Positions 1-11,723 are shown, numbered from the stretch's first letter. The stretch: DNA of 64,000 nucleotides from Exiguobacterium sp. TNDT2 (GCF_003331145.1 NZ_QLVE01000022.1:90917-154916); one strand, 5' to 3'. Made by a program: numbers and translations. The notes: generated by a model from the letters alone, not told the origin.

Positions 1-759
1 TTCAACTTATTATGGTCGCGCACGGTCGCTGAGAATATTAGCTTCCCACTCGAGCTAATCGGGGTACCGGCGAGCGAACGCAAACGGCGCGTCCAAGAAC
101 TCGTCGAACTCGTCGGCCTTGCCGGACGGGAAGACAGCTATCCGTCACAACTATCGGGCGGCCAAAAGCAGCGAGTCGGGATAGCCCGTGCGCTCGCTAC
201 GAATCCAGAAGTGCTCCTCTGCGATGAAGCGACGAGCGCACTCGACCCGAAGACGACCGATTCGATTCTCGAACTGCTCGTCAGCATCAATAAAAAGCTC
301 GGATTGACGATCGTCCTCATCACACATGAGATGCACGTCATCCAAAAGATCTGCCACCGCGTCGCCGTCATGGAGGCCGGAAAGGTCGTCGAGACCGGAC
401 AAGTCGCCGAGGTGTTCCAACATCCGGAACAGCCGATCACGAAAGAGTTCGTCAAACAGATCGGCGCGGTCGAAGACATGTTGCTCACGTTCGAACACTT
501 GAAAGCGCGTTATCCGAGCGGTCAAATCGTCAAGCTCAAATTCTTGAATGAGACGGCTGAGCAACCGATTCTGTCAGAAGTGTTGAAGCAGCATGACATC
601 GGTTTCAACATCATCGGCGGCACCGTGACACAGTCACAAGTCGGCGCCCTCGGGACATTATTCATCCAATTGATCGGAGAGCCGGCTGAAGTCGAGCGGG
701 CCATCGCCTCAATCCGGTCGCAGGCAGTGGAAGTGGAGGTAGAAAGCAATGTTTCCTAA
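1..759 (+). CDS. metN: Methionine ABC transporter ATP-binding protein MetN (5' end outside window)
   Basis: The frame is open from base 1, so the start codon and Walker A lie upstream of the window; 252 residues remain. Visible are the ABC signature LSGGQKQRV (fragment residues 51-59), a Walker B VLLCDEATSALD (71-82), an ITHEM switch histidine, and a C-terminal region of about 80 residues that fits the NIL/ACT-like regulatory domain typical of MetN. The protein would hydrolyse ATP at the inner face of the membrane to drive D/L-methionine import with MetI and MetQ. The stop overlaps the metI start by 11 bases, which implies translational coupling. The family is often controlled by an S-box upstream, which cannot be seen here. 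Confidence 0.95.
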   Translation, partial: FNLLWSRTVAENISFPLELIGVPASERKRRVQELVELVGLAGREDSYPSQLSGGQKQRVGIARALATNPEVLLCDEATSALDPKTTDSILELLVSINKKLGLTIVLITHEMHVIQKICHRVAVMEAGKVVETGQVAEVFQHPEQPITKEFVKQIGAVEDMLLTFEHLKARYPSGQIVKLKFLNETAEQPILSEVLKQHDIGFNIIGGTVTQSQVGALGTLFIQLIGEPAEVERAIASIRSQAVEVEVESNVS

Positions 760-1411
760 CGTAGATTGGCAAGTCATGTTTGAAGAGACGTGGGAGACGC
801 TCTATATGACGCTCGTCGCCGGAGCCGCGACGTTCGTCATCGGTCTCGCGCTCGGGATGCTCCTATATGTCACAAACGAGCCGCTCATGATGAAGAACCG
901 CCCGATTTACACGGTCATCAGTGCAATCGTCAACGTGTTCCGGTCGATCCCGTTCATCATTTTGATCATCTTGCTCATCCCGTTCACGTTACTCGTCGTC
1001 GGGACGATGCTCGGGTCGACGGCGGCACTGCCGGCGCTCATCATCGGCGCAGCCCCGTTCTATGCGCGGATGGTCGAGCTCGCGCTTCGCGAAGTCGACC
1101 GCGGTGTCATCGAGGCGGCCGAGTCGATGGGTGCGACAAAATGGCAGATCGTCTATAAAGTGTTGTTCCCAGAAGCGTTGCCGGCCATCGTGTCAGGCAT
1201 CACGGTCACGATCGTCGCGATCGTCGGTTACACGGCGATGGCAGGGGTCGTCGGGGGCGGGGGACTCGGAAACTTGGCGTTCCTCGAAGGGTTCCAGCGT
1301 TCACAAAATGACGTCACGTTCGTCGCGACCGTCTTAATTTTAATCATCGTCTTCGTCATCCAGTTCATCGGCGATCGACTCGTATCAAAAATCGATAAGC
1401 GTTCCGCTTAA
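749..1411 (+). CDS. metI: Methionine ABC transporter permease MetI
   Basis: This 220-residue membrane protein has about five hydrophobic segments. It carries the permease EAA loop (EAAESMGATKWQIVYKVLFP, about residues 120-139) that docks on the MetN ATPase, and the G-rich GVVGGGGLGNLA motif near residue 170 typical of MetI. The length equals the family norm. The ATG lies inside metN, and a 29-base gap with an AT-rich stretch and GGAGGGG precedes metQ, so metNIQ reads as one operon. It forms the membrane channel of the D/L-methionine importer. Confidence 0.95.
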   Translation: MFPNVDWQVMFEETWETLYMTLVAGAATFVIGLALGMLLYVTNEPLMMKNRPIYTVISAIVNVFRSIPFIILIILLIPFTLLVVGTMLGSTAALPALIIGAAPFYARMVELALREVDRGVIEAAESMGATKWQIVYKVLFPEALPAIVSGITVTIVAIVGYTAMAGVVGGGGLGNLAFLEGFQRSQNDVTFVATVLILIIVFVIQFIGDRLVSKIDKRSA

Positions 1412-1440
1412 TCATAAAAAAAATTTGGAGGGGTTTTATA

Positions 1441-2274
1441 ATGAAATCTTGGAAAACAGTACTCGGTTTAACGGCAGCTTCAGCACTCACGATTCTCGCG
1501 GCTTGCGGCGGCGGGGATTCAGAATCAGGTTCAGGCGATGACAAGACGCTCGTCGTCGGCGCGTCAAACGTCCCGCACGCTGAAATTTTAGAGCACATTC
1601 AAGACGAATACGAAGAGAAGGGCTATACGCTCGAAATCAAGAAGTTCCAAGACTACGTCTTACCGAACAAGACGCTCGCGGACGGCGAACTCGACGCGAA
1701 CTACTTCCAACACGAGCCGTATCTCGAGTCGCAAATGGCTGAAAACAAAGATTACAAATTCGCATCAGCCGGCGGCGTCCATATCGAGCCGATCGGTGTC
1801 TACTCACAAGACTACAAGTCACTCGATGAGCTCCCAGAAGGCGCTGAAATCATCATGAGCTCGTCGGTCGCTGATCACGGACGAATCCTCACGATGCTCC
1901 AATCAGAAGGTTTGCTCACACTCGCGGAAGGCAAAACAGTAGACGCGACAGTTTCGGACATCGTCGACAACCCGAAAAACTTGGAGTTCAAGACGGACGT
2001 CGAAGCAGCACTTCTCCCGCAAGCGTTCAACAACGGTGAAGGGGACGCGGTCCTCATCAACACGAACTACGCGATCGATGCCGGCCTCAACCCGCTCGAA
2101 GACGCGATCGCCCTCGAAGGCGAAGATTCACCTTACGTCAACTTGCTCGTCACACGTGAAGGCGACGAAAACGACGAGCGCGTCAAGGCACTCCTTGAAG
2201 TCCTCACGTCAGAAGAGACGCAACAGTGGATCTTGGATGAGTACAAAGGTGCAGTCGTACCGGTCAAACAATAA
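1441..2274 (+). CDS. metQ: Methionine-binding lipoprotein MetQ
   Basis: A 277-residue substrate-binding protein of the NlpA family. The N-terminus is a lipoprotein signal peptide with lipobox LAAC and Cys22 as the lipidated residue, followed by a flexible G/S/D-rich linker. The mature part has family motifs VVGASNVPHAEIL, NYFQHEPYL and the C-terminal VVPVKQ. It captures methionine at the outer face of the membrane and delivers it to MetI. GGAGGGG lies about 8 bases before the ATG. A strong intrinsic terminator follows directly, ending the metNIQ unit. Confidence 0.95.
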   Translation: MKSWKTVLGLTAASALTILAACGGGDSESGSGDDKTLVVGASNVPHAEILEHIQDEYEEKGYTLEIKKFQDYVLPNKTLADGELDANYFQHEPYLESQMAENKDYKFASAGGVHIEPIGVYSQDYKSLDELPEGAEIIMSSSVADHGRILTMLQSEGLLTLAEGKTVDATVSDIVDNPKNLEFKTDVEAALLPQAFNNGEGDAVLINTNYAIDAGLNPLEDAIALEGEDSPYVNLLVTREGDENDERVKALLEVLTSEETQQWILDEYKGAVVPVKQ

Positions 2275-2282
2275 TCTCGTCA

Positions 2283-2310
2283 AGGCTCGGGCTATCCCGA
2301 GCCTTTTTTA
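2283..2310 (+). terminator. Intrinsic terminator of metNIQ
   Basis: Perfect 9-bp stem AGGCTCGGG/CCCGAGCCT with a CTAT loop, followed by a run of T. Confidence 0.92.
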
Positions 2311-2326
2311 TTTGGAGTAGTTTTGG

Positions 2327-2358
2327 TTCACCAATAGAAGTACACTACATATATGTAG
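2327..2358 (+). promoter_or_regulatory. Candidate promoter and 14-bp palindromic operator of the MFS gene
   Basis: CTACATATATGTAG at 2345-2358 is a perfect 14-bp palindrome directly upstream of the Shine-Dalgarno of the MFS gene. A plausible promoter TTCACC (2327-2332), 17 bases, TATATG (2350-2355) overlaps it, so a bound protein would block initiation. The regulator is unknown; no regulator gene is adjacent. Confidence 0.4.
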
Positions 2359-2375
2359 GAAAAGGGGGGATCCGG

Positions 2376-3590
2376 ATGAACATACGACACATTCATCCGC
2401 TGACGCTGGGTGTCTTGTTTGGTACGTTTTTTGCCCGGCTGTCGACATTTTTTGTTATGCCGTTTTTTGCGATTTATCTCGCGACGCTCGGCTTCTCGGC
2501 GAGCGTCATCGGGACGGTGTTCGCCATCTCGGCGCTATCGGGGTTGTTCATGAGTTTTTTTGGGGGCACGCTGTCCGACCGCTATGGGCGCAAACAGTTG
2601 ATGCTAATCGGTATCGCTTTGAACGCCTTGACGTTCACCGGGTTCGCGCTCGTGACGGAGTTATTTTGGTTTTACATCTTCTCGGTACTTATGGGCGTGT
2701 CACGGTCGTTCCTCGAACCGGCTTCCCGCGCGCTCATCAGCGACACGACGCAACCGGACCAGCGCGTCATCGTCTATAACGTCCGCTATTTTTTAATCAA
2801 CATCGCGGCGGCGATCGGTCCATTGCTCGCGGTCGTGTTGTCGCTCACCGGGGCGAAGAGCGCCTTCTTCGTCGTGACGGGCGTTTACGTGCTATACGGA
2901 CTCGTCATCTCGACGCTGTTCCGGAAGTATCCGTTCGAAGAAGGCGACGGCGTCAAAGTCCGACCGCGCTTGACGGAGACGTTCCGTGTGTTACAACAAG
3001 ATAAGACGTTCCGCTTCGTCATCATCGGGATGATCTTCGCCATCATCGGCTATAGTCAGTTCAATGCGACATTGCCGCAGTTCATCGCGTTCCATGACGG
3101 CTTCAGCGATGGCTCGCGTTTATTCGCCTATCTGTTGACGGTCAATGCAATCACCGTCCTTGTCGTCCAATATCCGATTATGCGATTCGGGATGCGGGTG
3201 TCACCAATCAAGTCGCTCTTCTTCGGTGTCGCCACGCTGTCGTCGGGACTCCTCTTGATTGGCTTCGCGACCGAGACGTGGATTTTATTCGTCGCGATGG
3301 TCATTTTCACGGTTGGTGAGGTGCTCATGTTCACGATGACGGACGTGTTGACGGACGAATTGGCACCGTCCCATCTGCGCGGGACGTATTTCGGGGCGAT
3401 GGGGTTGACGGCGCTCGGTCAGACGATCGGTCCCATCATCGGTGGACTCTTGCTCGATGGGTTTAACAATGCAGCGTTGCCAGTGTTTGGAAGCTTGGCC
3501 GTTTTGACGGCGTGTGGATCTTTCTTTTTCGCCGGCGCCTTGAAAGAACGGAAAGCAAGTTTAGCGTTAACCGAGGAAAAAGTTGGATAA
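2376..3590 (+). CDS. MFS transporter, drug-efflux type
   Basis: A 404-residue polytopic membrane protein with about 12 hydrophobic segments. The major-facilitator loop motif is seen as GGTLSDRYGRKQ between helices 2 and 3 (about residues 67-78). A second copy of the family pattern in the C-terminal half is weaker. The ATG follows AAAGGGGGG with 5-6 bases spacing. It is a monocistronic unit between the metNIQ terminator and the suf operon. The family exports drugs or metabolites by proton antiport; the substrate cannot be read from the sequence. The palindrome over its promoter suggests induction by a dedicated repressor. Confidence 0.8.
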   Translation: MNIRHIHPLTLGVLFGTFFARLSTFFVMPFFAIYLATLGFSASVIGTVFAISALSGLFMSFFGGTLSDRYGRKQLMLIGIALNALTFTGFALVTELFWFYIFSVLMGVSRSFLEPASRALISDTTQPDQRVIVYNVRYFLINIAAAIGPLLAVVLSLTGAKSAFFVVTGVYVLYGLVISTLFRKYPFEEGDGVKVRPRLTETFRVLQQDKTFRFVIIGMIFAIIGYSQFNATLPQFIAFHDGFSDGSRLFAYLLTVNAITVLVVQYPIMRFGMRVSPIKSLFFGVATLSSGLLLIGFATETWILFVAMVIFTVGEVLMFTMTDVLTDELAPSHLRGTYFGAMGLTALGQTIGPIIGGLLLDGFNNAALPVFGSLAVLTACGSFFFAGALKERKASLALTEEKVG

Positions 3591-3608
3591 AGTCTTGATT
3601 TCCCGATA

Positions 3609-3652
3609 TTCTCATTCTCAACATTTATGTTTTATTGAGAATGAATAATAAG
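3609..3652. promoter_or_regulatory. Inverted repeat with GAGAAT hexamers upstream of sufC (Fur-like or terminator hairpin)
   Basis: A 10-bp perfect inverted repeat TCATTCTCAA (3612-3621) / TTGAGAATGA (3635-3644) is separated by 13 bases. The left arm on the minus strand reads GAGAATGAGAATATC, which resembles tandem GATAAT Fur hexamers with T to G changes, and the right arm continues as TGAGAATGAATAATA (10 of 14 fixed positions of the 7-1-7 Fur consensus). No U-run follows, so a terminator for the MFS gene is less likely. Fur binding is inference. Confidence 0.35.
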
Positions 3653-3661
3653 GTGAGTCGC

Positions 3662-3707
3662 TTGAAATAAAAAATTGCCTAGATTAAGATTAGAATATAT
3701 CTAATCT
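3662..3707 (+). promoter_or_regulatory. suf operon promoter with overlapping 21-bp palindrome
   Basis: TTGAAA (3662-3667), 17 bases, TAAGAT (3685-3690) is a plausible sigma-A promoter. A perfect palindrome with 8-bp arms AGATTAGA (3687-3694) and TCTAATCT (3700-3707) around ATATA covers the -10 and the start site. A further partial copy (AGATTA, 3681-3686) sits directly upstream. The arrangement is that of a repressor operator; I do not recognise the regulator. Confidence 0.5.
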
Positions 3708-3744
3708 ACGCCAAAAATGGCGAGAAAACGGAAGGGGTATCCGA

Positions 3745-4524
3745 ATGTCTAACGTACCACACATGAAAATTGATGACCTCCGCGTCTCAATCGAAGGAAA
3801 AGAGATCGTCAAAGGTCTTAATCTTGAAATTAAAGGTGGCGAAATTCACGCCATCATGGGTCCTAACGGGACGGGTAAATCTACACTCGCATCGGCACTT
3901 ATGGGTCATCCATTGTATGAAGTCACAGGCGGAAGCGTTGATTTGAACGGCGAAGACGTACTCGACATGGAAGTCGACGAGCGCGCGCAAGCCGGAATGT
4001 TCCTCGCGATGCAGTATCCTGCTGAAATCAGTGGTGTCACGAATGCCGATTTCTTGCGTTCAGCAATTAACTCGCGCCGCGAAGAAGGCCAAGAAATCTC
4101 ACTCATGAAGTTCATCCGTGAACTTGATGCGAAGATGGACGTCCTCGAAATCCCTTCAGAAATGGCACACCGCTATTTGAACGAAGGTTTCTCAGGCGGT
4201 GAGAAAAAACGTAACGAGATTCTTCAAATGATGATGATCAAACCGAACATCGCCATCCTCGATGAGATTGACTCAGGTCTTGACATCGATGCGCTCAAAG
4301 TCGTCGCCAAAGGCGTCAACGAAATGCGCTCAGAAGAGTTCGGCTGCTTGATTATCACGCACTATCAGCGTCTCCTCAACTATATCGAGCCAGACTTTGT
4401 TCACATCATGATGGACGGAAAAATCGTCATGTCAGGTGGCAAAGAGCTTGCACAACGACTCGAAGCAGAAGGTTACGATTGGGTGAAGCAAGATCTTGGA
4501 ATGACAGTAGACACAGAAGCGTAA
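3745..4524 (+). CDS. sufC: Fe-S cluster assembly ATPase SufC
   Basis: A 259-residue ABC-type ATPase of the SufC family. Walker A GPNGTGKST is at residues 39-47, the signature FSGGEKKRNE is near 149-158 and Walker B AILDEIDSGLD near 170-180; the KRNE sequence after the signature is specific to SufC. It forms SufBC2D with SufB and SufD and supplies the conformational energy for cluster building. First gene of sufCDSUB; sufD follows after 12 bases. GGAAGGGG precedes the ATG. Confidence 0.97.
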   Translation: MSNVPHMKIDDLRVSIEGKEIVKGLNLEIKGGEIHAIMGPNGTGKSTLASALMGHPLYEVTGGSVDLNGEDVLDMEVDERAQAGMFLAMQYPAEISGVTNADFLRSAINSRREEGQEISLMKFIRELDAKMDVLEIPSEMAHRYLNEGFSGGEKKRNEILQMMMIKPNIAILDEIDSGLDIDALKVVAKGVNEMRSEEFGCLIITHYQRLLNYIEPDFVHIMMDGKIVMSGGKELAQRLEAEGYDWVKQDLGMTVDTEA

Positions 4525-4536
4525 GGAGGCTGTACG

Positions 4537-7451
<2,915 letters not shown>

Positions 7452-7470
7452 GTAGAAGGAGGAGACCGAT

Positions 7471-8868
7471 ATGGCGAAAAACATGCCTGACATTGGCGAT
7501 TATAAATATGGCTTCCATGACCGAGACATCTCGATTTTCCGTTCAGGCCGCGGCTTGACGAACGAAATCGTAGAGACGATCTCGCGCATGAAAGAAGAAC
7601 CGGCATGGATGCTCGAGTTCCGCTTGAAATCACTTGAACAGTTCCGCAAAATGCCGATGCCGACATGGGGCGGCGATCTCACGGCACTCGATTTCGATGA
7701 GATCACGTACTATGTCAAGCCGTCTGAAAAGACAGAGCACTCGTGGGACGAGGTTCCTGAAGAAATCAAACGTACGTTTGATAAGCTCGGAATCCCGGAA
7801 GCGGAGCAAAAATACTTGGCAGGCGTTTCGGCTCAGTACGAGTCAGAAGTTGTCTATCACAGCATGCAAGAAGATTTCGAAGCGAAAGGTGTCATTTTCA
7901 AAGACACGGATACGGCGCTTAAAGAAGATGAAGAAATCTTCCGTGAGTACTTCGGAAAATTGATTCCGCCGACAGACAACAAGTTCGCCGCACTCAACTC
8001 AGCTGTCTGGTCAGGTGGCTCGTTCATCTACGTACCAAAAGGCGTGAAGCTCGAGCAACCGCTCCAAGCTTACTTCCGTATCAACTCAGAGAACATGGGT
8101 CAGTTCGAGCGGACGCTCATCATCGTCGACGAGGGCGCATCTGTCCATTACGTCGAAGGATGTACAGCACCGGTCTACACGACGAACTCACTTCACTCAG
8201 CGGTCGTTGAGATTTTCGTCAATAAAGACGCATACTGCCGTTATACGACGATCCAAAACTGGGCGAACAACGTCTATAACTTGGTCACGAAGCGTGCCGT
8301 CTGTGAAGCGGGTGGATCGATGGAGTGGATCGATGGTAACATCGGTTCGAAACTCACGATGAAATACCCGGCCGTCATCTTAAAAGGTGAAGGCTCGCGC
8401 GGTATGACGCTCTCGATCGCTCTCGGCGGTAAAGGGCAACACCAAGACGCCGGCGCGAAAATGATTCACCTCGCACCGAACACGTCATCGTCAATCGTCT
8501 CGAAGTCGATTTCGAAACAAGGCGGAAAAGTCTCGTATCGCGGTATCGTCCACTTCGGCCGTAAAGCGAAAGGCGCACGTTCGAACATCGAATGTGACAC
8601 GCTCATCATGGACAATGAGTCGACGTCGGACACGATCCCGTACAACGAGATCTTGAACGACCAAGTCTCACTCGAGCACGAAGCGAAAGTCTCTAAAGTG
8701 TCAGAAGAGCAACTCTTCTACCTCATGAGCCGTGGAATCTCGGAAGAAGAAGCGACGGAGATGATCGTCATGGGCTTCATCGAGCCGTTCACGAAAGAAT
8801 TGCCAATGGAATATGCCGTCGAAATGAACCGTCTCATCAAGTTCGAGATGGAAGGTTCGATTGGATAA
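7471..8868 (+). CDS. sufB: Fe-S cluster assembly scaffold SufB
   Basis: 465 residues, highly conserved SufB. Blocks visible include [39 protein letters not shown], the CRYTTIQNW segment and [18 protein letters not shown] with the conserved cysteine, then [12 protein letters not shown] near the C-terminus. SufB is the main site of nascent [4Fe-4S] assembly in SufBC2D. AGAAGGAGGAG gives a strong ribosome site. It is the last gene of the operon and is followed by an intrinsic terminator. Confidence 0.97.
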   Translation: MAKNMPDIGDYKYGFHDRDISIFRSGRGLTNEIVETISRMKEEPAWMLEFRLKSLEQFRKMPMPTWGGDLTALDFDEITYYVKPSEKTEHSWDEVPEEIKRTFDKLGIPEAEQKYLAGVSAQYESEVVYHSMQEDFEAKGVIFKDTDTALKEDEEIFREYFGKLIPPTDNKFAALNSAVWSGGSFIYVPKGVKLEQPLQAYFRINSENMGQFERTLIIVDEGASVHYVEGCTAPVYTTNSLHSAVVEIFVNKDAYCRYTTIQNWANNVYNLVTKRAVCEAGGSMEWIDGNIGSKLTMKYPAVILKGEGSRGMTLSIALGGKGQHQDAGAKMIHLAPNTSSSIVSKSISKQGGKVSYRGIVHFGRKAKGARSNIECDTLIMDNESTSDTIPYNEILNDQVSLEHEAKVSKVSEEQLFYLMSRGISEEEATEMIVMGFIEPFTKELPMEYAVEMNRLIKFEMEGSIG

Positions 8869-8877
8869 TCGTTAAAC

Positions 8878-8911
8878 AGCGAACTCACCGCAAGGGAGTT
8901 CGCTTTTTTTG
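8878..8911 (+). terminator. Intrinsic terminator of the suf operon
   Basis: AGCGAACTC/GAGTTCGCT stem followed by seven T. Confidence 0.92.
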
Positions 8912-8974
8912 TCGTGAAACGAGGGCGAGTCGGGTATGCTAAAAGAGAGACTGCTTTTAGGGAGGAATGATTGA

Positions 8975-9940
8975 ATGGAAACCATTGATCCAAAAGACAT
9001 TACCCGCATCGCCGTCGTCGGCGCCGGATGGGTCGGTATCAGTTTCGCCTATCAACTGTCGATGGCGGCGCTCTGTGAGGAGCTCGTCTTGATCGACTCG
9101 AACCATGCAAAAGCCGAAGGGGAGGCGATGGATCTCAACCACGGCATCTCGTTCGCCCCGAGCCCGGTCCGGATTTGGGCAGGGGACTACTCGGATTGCC
9201 GCGACGCCGATATTGTCGTCATCACGGCTGGTGCTGCTCAAAAGCTCGGTCAGACCCAAATGGACCTGGCCGAACAAAACGCGGTCGTCGTCCGTGACGT
9301 CACAAAACAAGTCATGGCGAGCGGATTCGATGGCATCATCGTCGTCGCAACAAACCCGGTCAACGTCATGGCGCACGTCGCCTTTGAGGCGTCAGGCTTG
9401 CCGAAGCACCGCGTCATCGGTTCAGGGACGGTGCTTGATACGGCCCGTCTTCGTTATAAGGTCGGCGAGTACTTCGACTTGTCATCACGGAACTGCCACG
9501 TCTACTATATGGGCGAGCATGGCGCCGGGGGCTTCGTCGCCTGGGACAATGCCCGCATTTACGGGAAGTCGATGAAGCAGTTACTTGAGGAGAATGAATC
9601 GTATCGCCAAGAAGATTTAGACGCCATCTATCAAGGGGTCCGCGATGCGGCGAATCAAATCATCGAATATAAGAGCGCAGCGTACTACGCGATTGGTCTC
9701 GGGCTCCTCCGAATCGTCCGCGCCATCGTCCGCAACGAGAACTCAGTCGTGACGATCGGTGCCCATCTCGATGGAGAATACGGGGCCTCTGGGCTCCATA
9801 TCGGCGTACCGGCCTTGATCGATCGGACCGGTATCCGCCAAATCGTCGAAATCGAACTGACGGACGAGGAACAACAACAGTTCGACGCCTCGGTCGGACG
9901 GATTCGTCAAGCGATCGATAAGATTGAATCGAGTTCATAA
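8975..9940 (+). CDS. Divergent L-lactate/2-hydroxyacid dehydrogenase homologue
   Basis: A 321-residue member of the LDH/MDH superfamily. The NAD motif GAGWVG is at residues 16-21. Gln89 occupies the position of LDH specificity residue Gln102, Asp155 and Arg158 those of Asp168/Arg171, and His182 (GEHG) that of catalytic His195. Two active-site positions differ from lactate dehydrogenases: the catalytic-loop arginine (Arg109 in GETR) is Gln95 (GQTQ), and Thr246 is Ala236. The usual GEHGD(S/T)E is GEHGAGG. The fold and NAD use are secure, but lactate dehydrogenase activity is doubtful; another 2-oxoacid may be the substrate. Single gene with GGGAGGAATG before the start and a terminator behind. 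Confidence 0.8.
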   Translation: METIDPKDITRIAVVGAGWVGISFAYQLSMAALCEELVLIDSNHAKAEGEAMDLNHGISFAPSPVRIWAGDYSDCRDADIVVITAGAAQKLGQTQMDLAEQNAVVVRDVTKQVMASGFDGIIVVATNPVNVMAHVAFEASGLPKHRVIGSGTVLDTARLRYKVGEYFDLSSRNCHVYYMGEHGAGGFVAWDNARIYGKSMKQLLEENESYRQEDLDAIYQGVRDAANQIIEYKSAAYYAIGLGLLRIVRAIVRNENSVVTIGAHLDGEYGASGLHIGVPALIDRTGIRQIVEIELTDEEQQQFDASVGRIRQAIDKIESSS

Positions 9941-9946
9941 AAAAGG

Positions 9947-9968
9947 CCCGGCTGCGATTGCAGCCGGG
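9947..9968. terminator. Bidirectional terminator between the LDH-like gene and alsT
   Basis: CCCGGCTGC/GCAGCCGGG perfect 9-bp stem with A-run on the left and a short T-rich stretch on the right; it separates two convergent genes. Confidence 0.85.
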
Positions 9969-9975
9969 TTTGTCG

Positions 9976-11358
9976 TTACGACGCCTTCTTCTCGGCGACG
10001 TCTTTCTTATAATATTTCTCGGACGTGAAGAACTCGGTCGTCAAGCGCTTCACTTCACCGCTCAACATCAAGACGGCGATCATGTTCGGGATGAGAATCA
10101 TCGCGAGCATGAAGTCGAGGAAGTTCCAAATCATTTGGGCGCCGCCGATCGCACCGATGACGATCGAGGCGATATAGACGACTTTCATCAACTTCCCTGC
10201 AGTCAAACCGAACAAGTACTCAGCTTGGCGCGATCCGTAAAAGATGATGACGATAATCGTCGACAAGACGAAGAAGATGAGCGAGATCGTGACGAGCAGG
10301 CTACCCGTGTATCCGAAGTACTGTTGGAAGGCGATCGTCGTCAGAGCGGCCGGATCGTTCATCGCGCCATCCTGCGTCCATACACCAGAAGACAAGACGA
10401 CGAACGCCGTCGTGCTGCAGATGATGAGCGTATCGATGACGATGCCGATGACGGCCCAGAAGCCTTGACGGACCGGATGATCCGTCTGAGCGGCCGCATG
10501 GGCGATCGGAGCCGTCCCGAGTCCCGCCTCGTTCGAATAGAGACCACGGGCGAAGCCCCAACGAATCGTCTCGGCAATCGCGGCACCGGCGAAACCACCA
10601 AGGGCAGCCATCGGTTGGAACGCGTACGAGAAGATGAGCCCGAGTACTTCCGGGATTTGCGAGAAGTTCATCAAGACGATGATGAACCCGGCACCGACAT
10701 AGACGAGCGCCATCGCCGGGACGATGACTTCTGTTACTTTGGCGATTCGCTTCACTCCGCCGAAGACGACGAGGGCGACGAGTCCGGCGACGATAATCCC
10801 GGTCACGAGCGTGTTGCCGTTAAATGTCTCACGGACGGCCGAACTGACGGCGTTCCCTTGTACCATGATGCTCGGGATGAGTTCAATCATGAGAGCGAAA
10901 GCGAACCAGGAAGCGAGCCATTTCAACTTCAAGCCTTTGGCCATATAGTAGACGGGCCCGCCGACGAATTCCCCGGCCTCGTTTTTCTCGCGGTAACGGA
11001 CAGCGAGGACGCTCTCTGAGAACTTGATGGCCATCCCGACGACGGCGATGACCCACATCCAGAAGATGGCCCCAGGTCCCCCAAACATGATCGCGGCCGG
11101 TACCCCGATGATGTTGGCGGCACCAATCGTCGACGACAAGGCCGACGTCAGCGCTTGGCGGGGACTGATATCGCCTTCGCCTTTTGGTTTTTTAAAGACA
11201 CTGCCTAACGTTTGCTGCAATATGTATAGCGGGTATCGAAATTGAAAGAATCCTAACCGAATCGTCAAATAAATTCCAGACAAGACGAGTAATGAGATAA
11301 TTGGTACTCCCCATAGCCAATTAGAAAACGACGTCACCATATTTACAAGTTGTTCCAC
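9976..11358 (-). CDS. alsT: Sodium:alanine symporter family protein (AgcS/AlsT)
   Basis: 460 residues with about ten hydrophobic segments, AGCS family. Recognisable are TRWGFARGLYSNEAGLGTAP, the strongly conserved family block, and GVPAAIMFGGPGAIFWMW. An upstream ATG exists at 11376, but AGGAG lies 7 bases before a GTG at 11358 giving (M)EQLVNMVTSFSNWLWG, the usual family N-terminus, so this start is used. The protein takes up alanine, glycine or glutamine with Na+ (or H+). Alone on the minus strand, divergent from the acylphosphatase gene. Confidence 0.9.
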   Translation of the reverse strand: MEQLVNMVTSFSNWLWGVPIISLLVLSGIYLTIRLGFFQFRYPLYILQQTLGSVFKKPKGEGDISPRQALTSALSSTIGAANIIGVPAAIMFGGPGAIFWMWVIAVVGMAIKFSESVLAVRYREKNEAGEFVGGPVYYMAKGLKLKWLASWFAFALMIELIPSIMVQGNAVSSAVRETFNGNTLVTGIIVAGLVALVVFGGVKRIAKVTEVIVPAMALVYVGAGFIIVLMNFSQIPEVLGLIFSYAFQPMAALGGFAGAAIAETIRWGFARGLYSNEAGLGTAPIAHAAAQTDHPVRQGFWAVIGIVIDTLIICSTTAFVVLSSGVWTQDGAMNDPAALTTIAFQQYFGYTGSLLVTISLIFFVLSTIIVIIFYGSRQAEYLFGLTAGKLMKVVYIASIVIGAIGGAQMIWNFLDFMLAMILIPNMIAVLMLSGEVKRLTTEFFTSEKYYKKDVAEKKAS

Positions 11359-11450
11359 ATCACCACTCCTATCCATTATTTTACTTATATATTGTTGCCT
11401 AACGAGACAAAGACTAAACCCATTCTTTCAAATTAGAGGAGGAGACTTAT

Positions 11451-11723
11451 ATGAAACAAGCACAGCATCTCATCGTATCAGGCCGGGTCCAAGGGGTCGG
11501 TTTTCGCTATTTCGCTCAAGCGACTGCACTCGAATACGGCATCACAGGTTGGGTCCGGAATTTGAATGATGGGACGGTTGAACTTCAAATCGAAGGAGAC
11601 GCGGAGAGACTCGAATTATATAAACGCGCCCTCTATGACGGGAATCGCTTTGTCGGGGTCGAACGGATTGAAGCGGAAGACGCGACGGTCGAATCATTCC
11701 GGAAGTTTGATATCCGTTATTGA
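11451..11723 (+). CDS. acyP: Acylphosphatase
   Basis: A 90-residue ferredoxin-like protein. The active-site motif GRVQGVGFRYFAQ (about residues 11-23) contains the catalytic arginine, and GWVRNLNDGTVE (33-44) contains the catalytic asparagine; both are intact. It hydrolyses acyl phosphates such as acetyl or 1,3-bisphosphoglycerate phosphates in the cytosol. GAGGAGGAG precedes the ATG. No clear terminator before brnQ. Confidence 0.95.
   Translation: MKQAQHLIVSGRVQGVGFRYFAQATALEYGITGWVRNLNDGTVELQIEGDAERLELYKRALYDGNRFVGVERIEAEDATVESFRKFDIRY

Noticed and set aside
9958..11019. A 353-residue plus-strand frame opposite alsT
   Set aside because: Very charged (D, E, R-rich), no family resemblance, lies antisense to a well-conserved membrane protein; a shadow of its codon bias.
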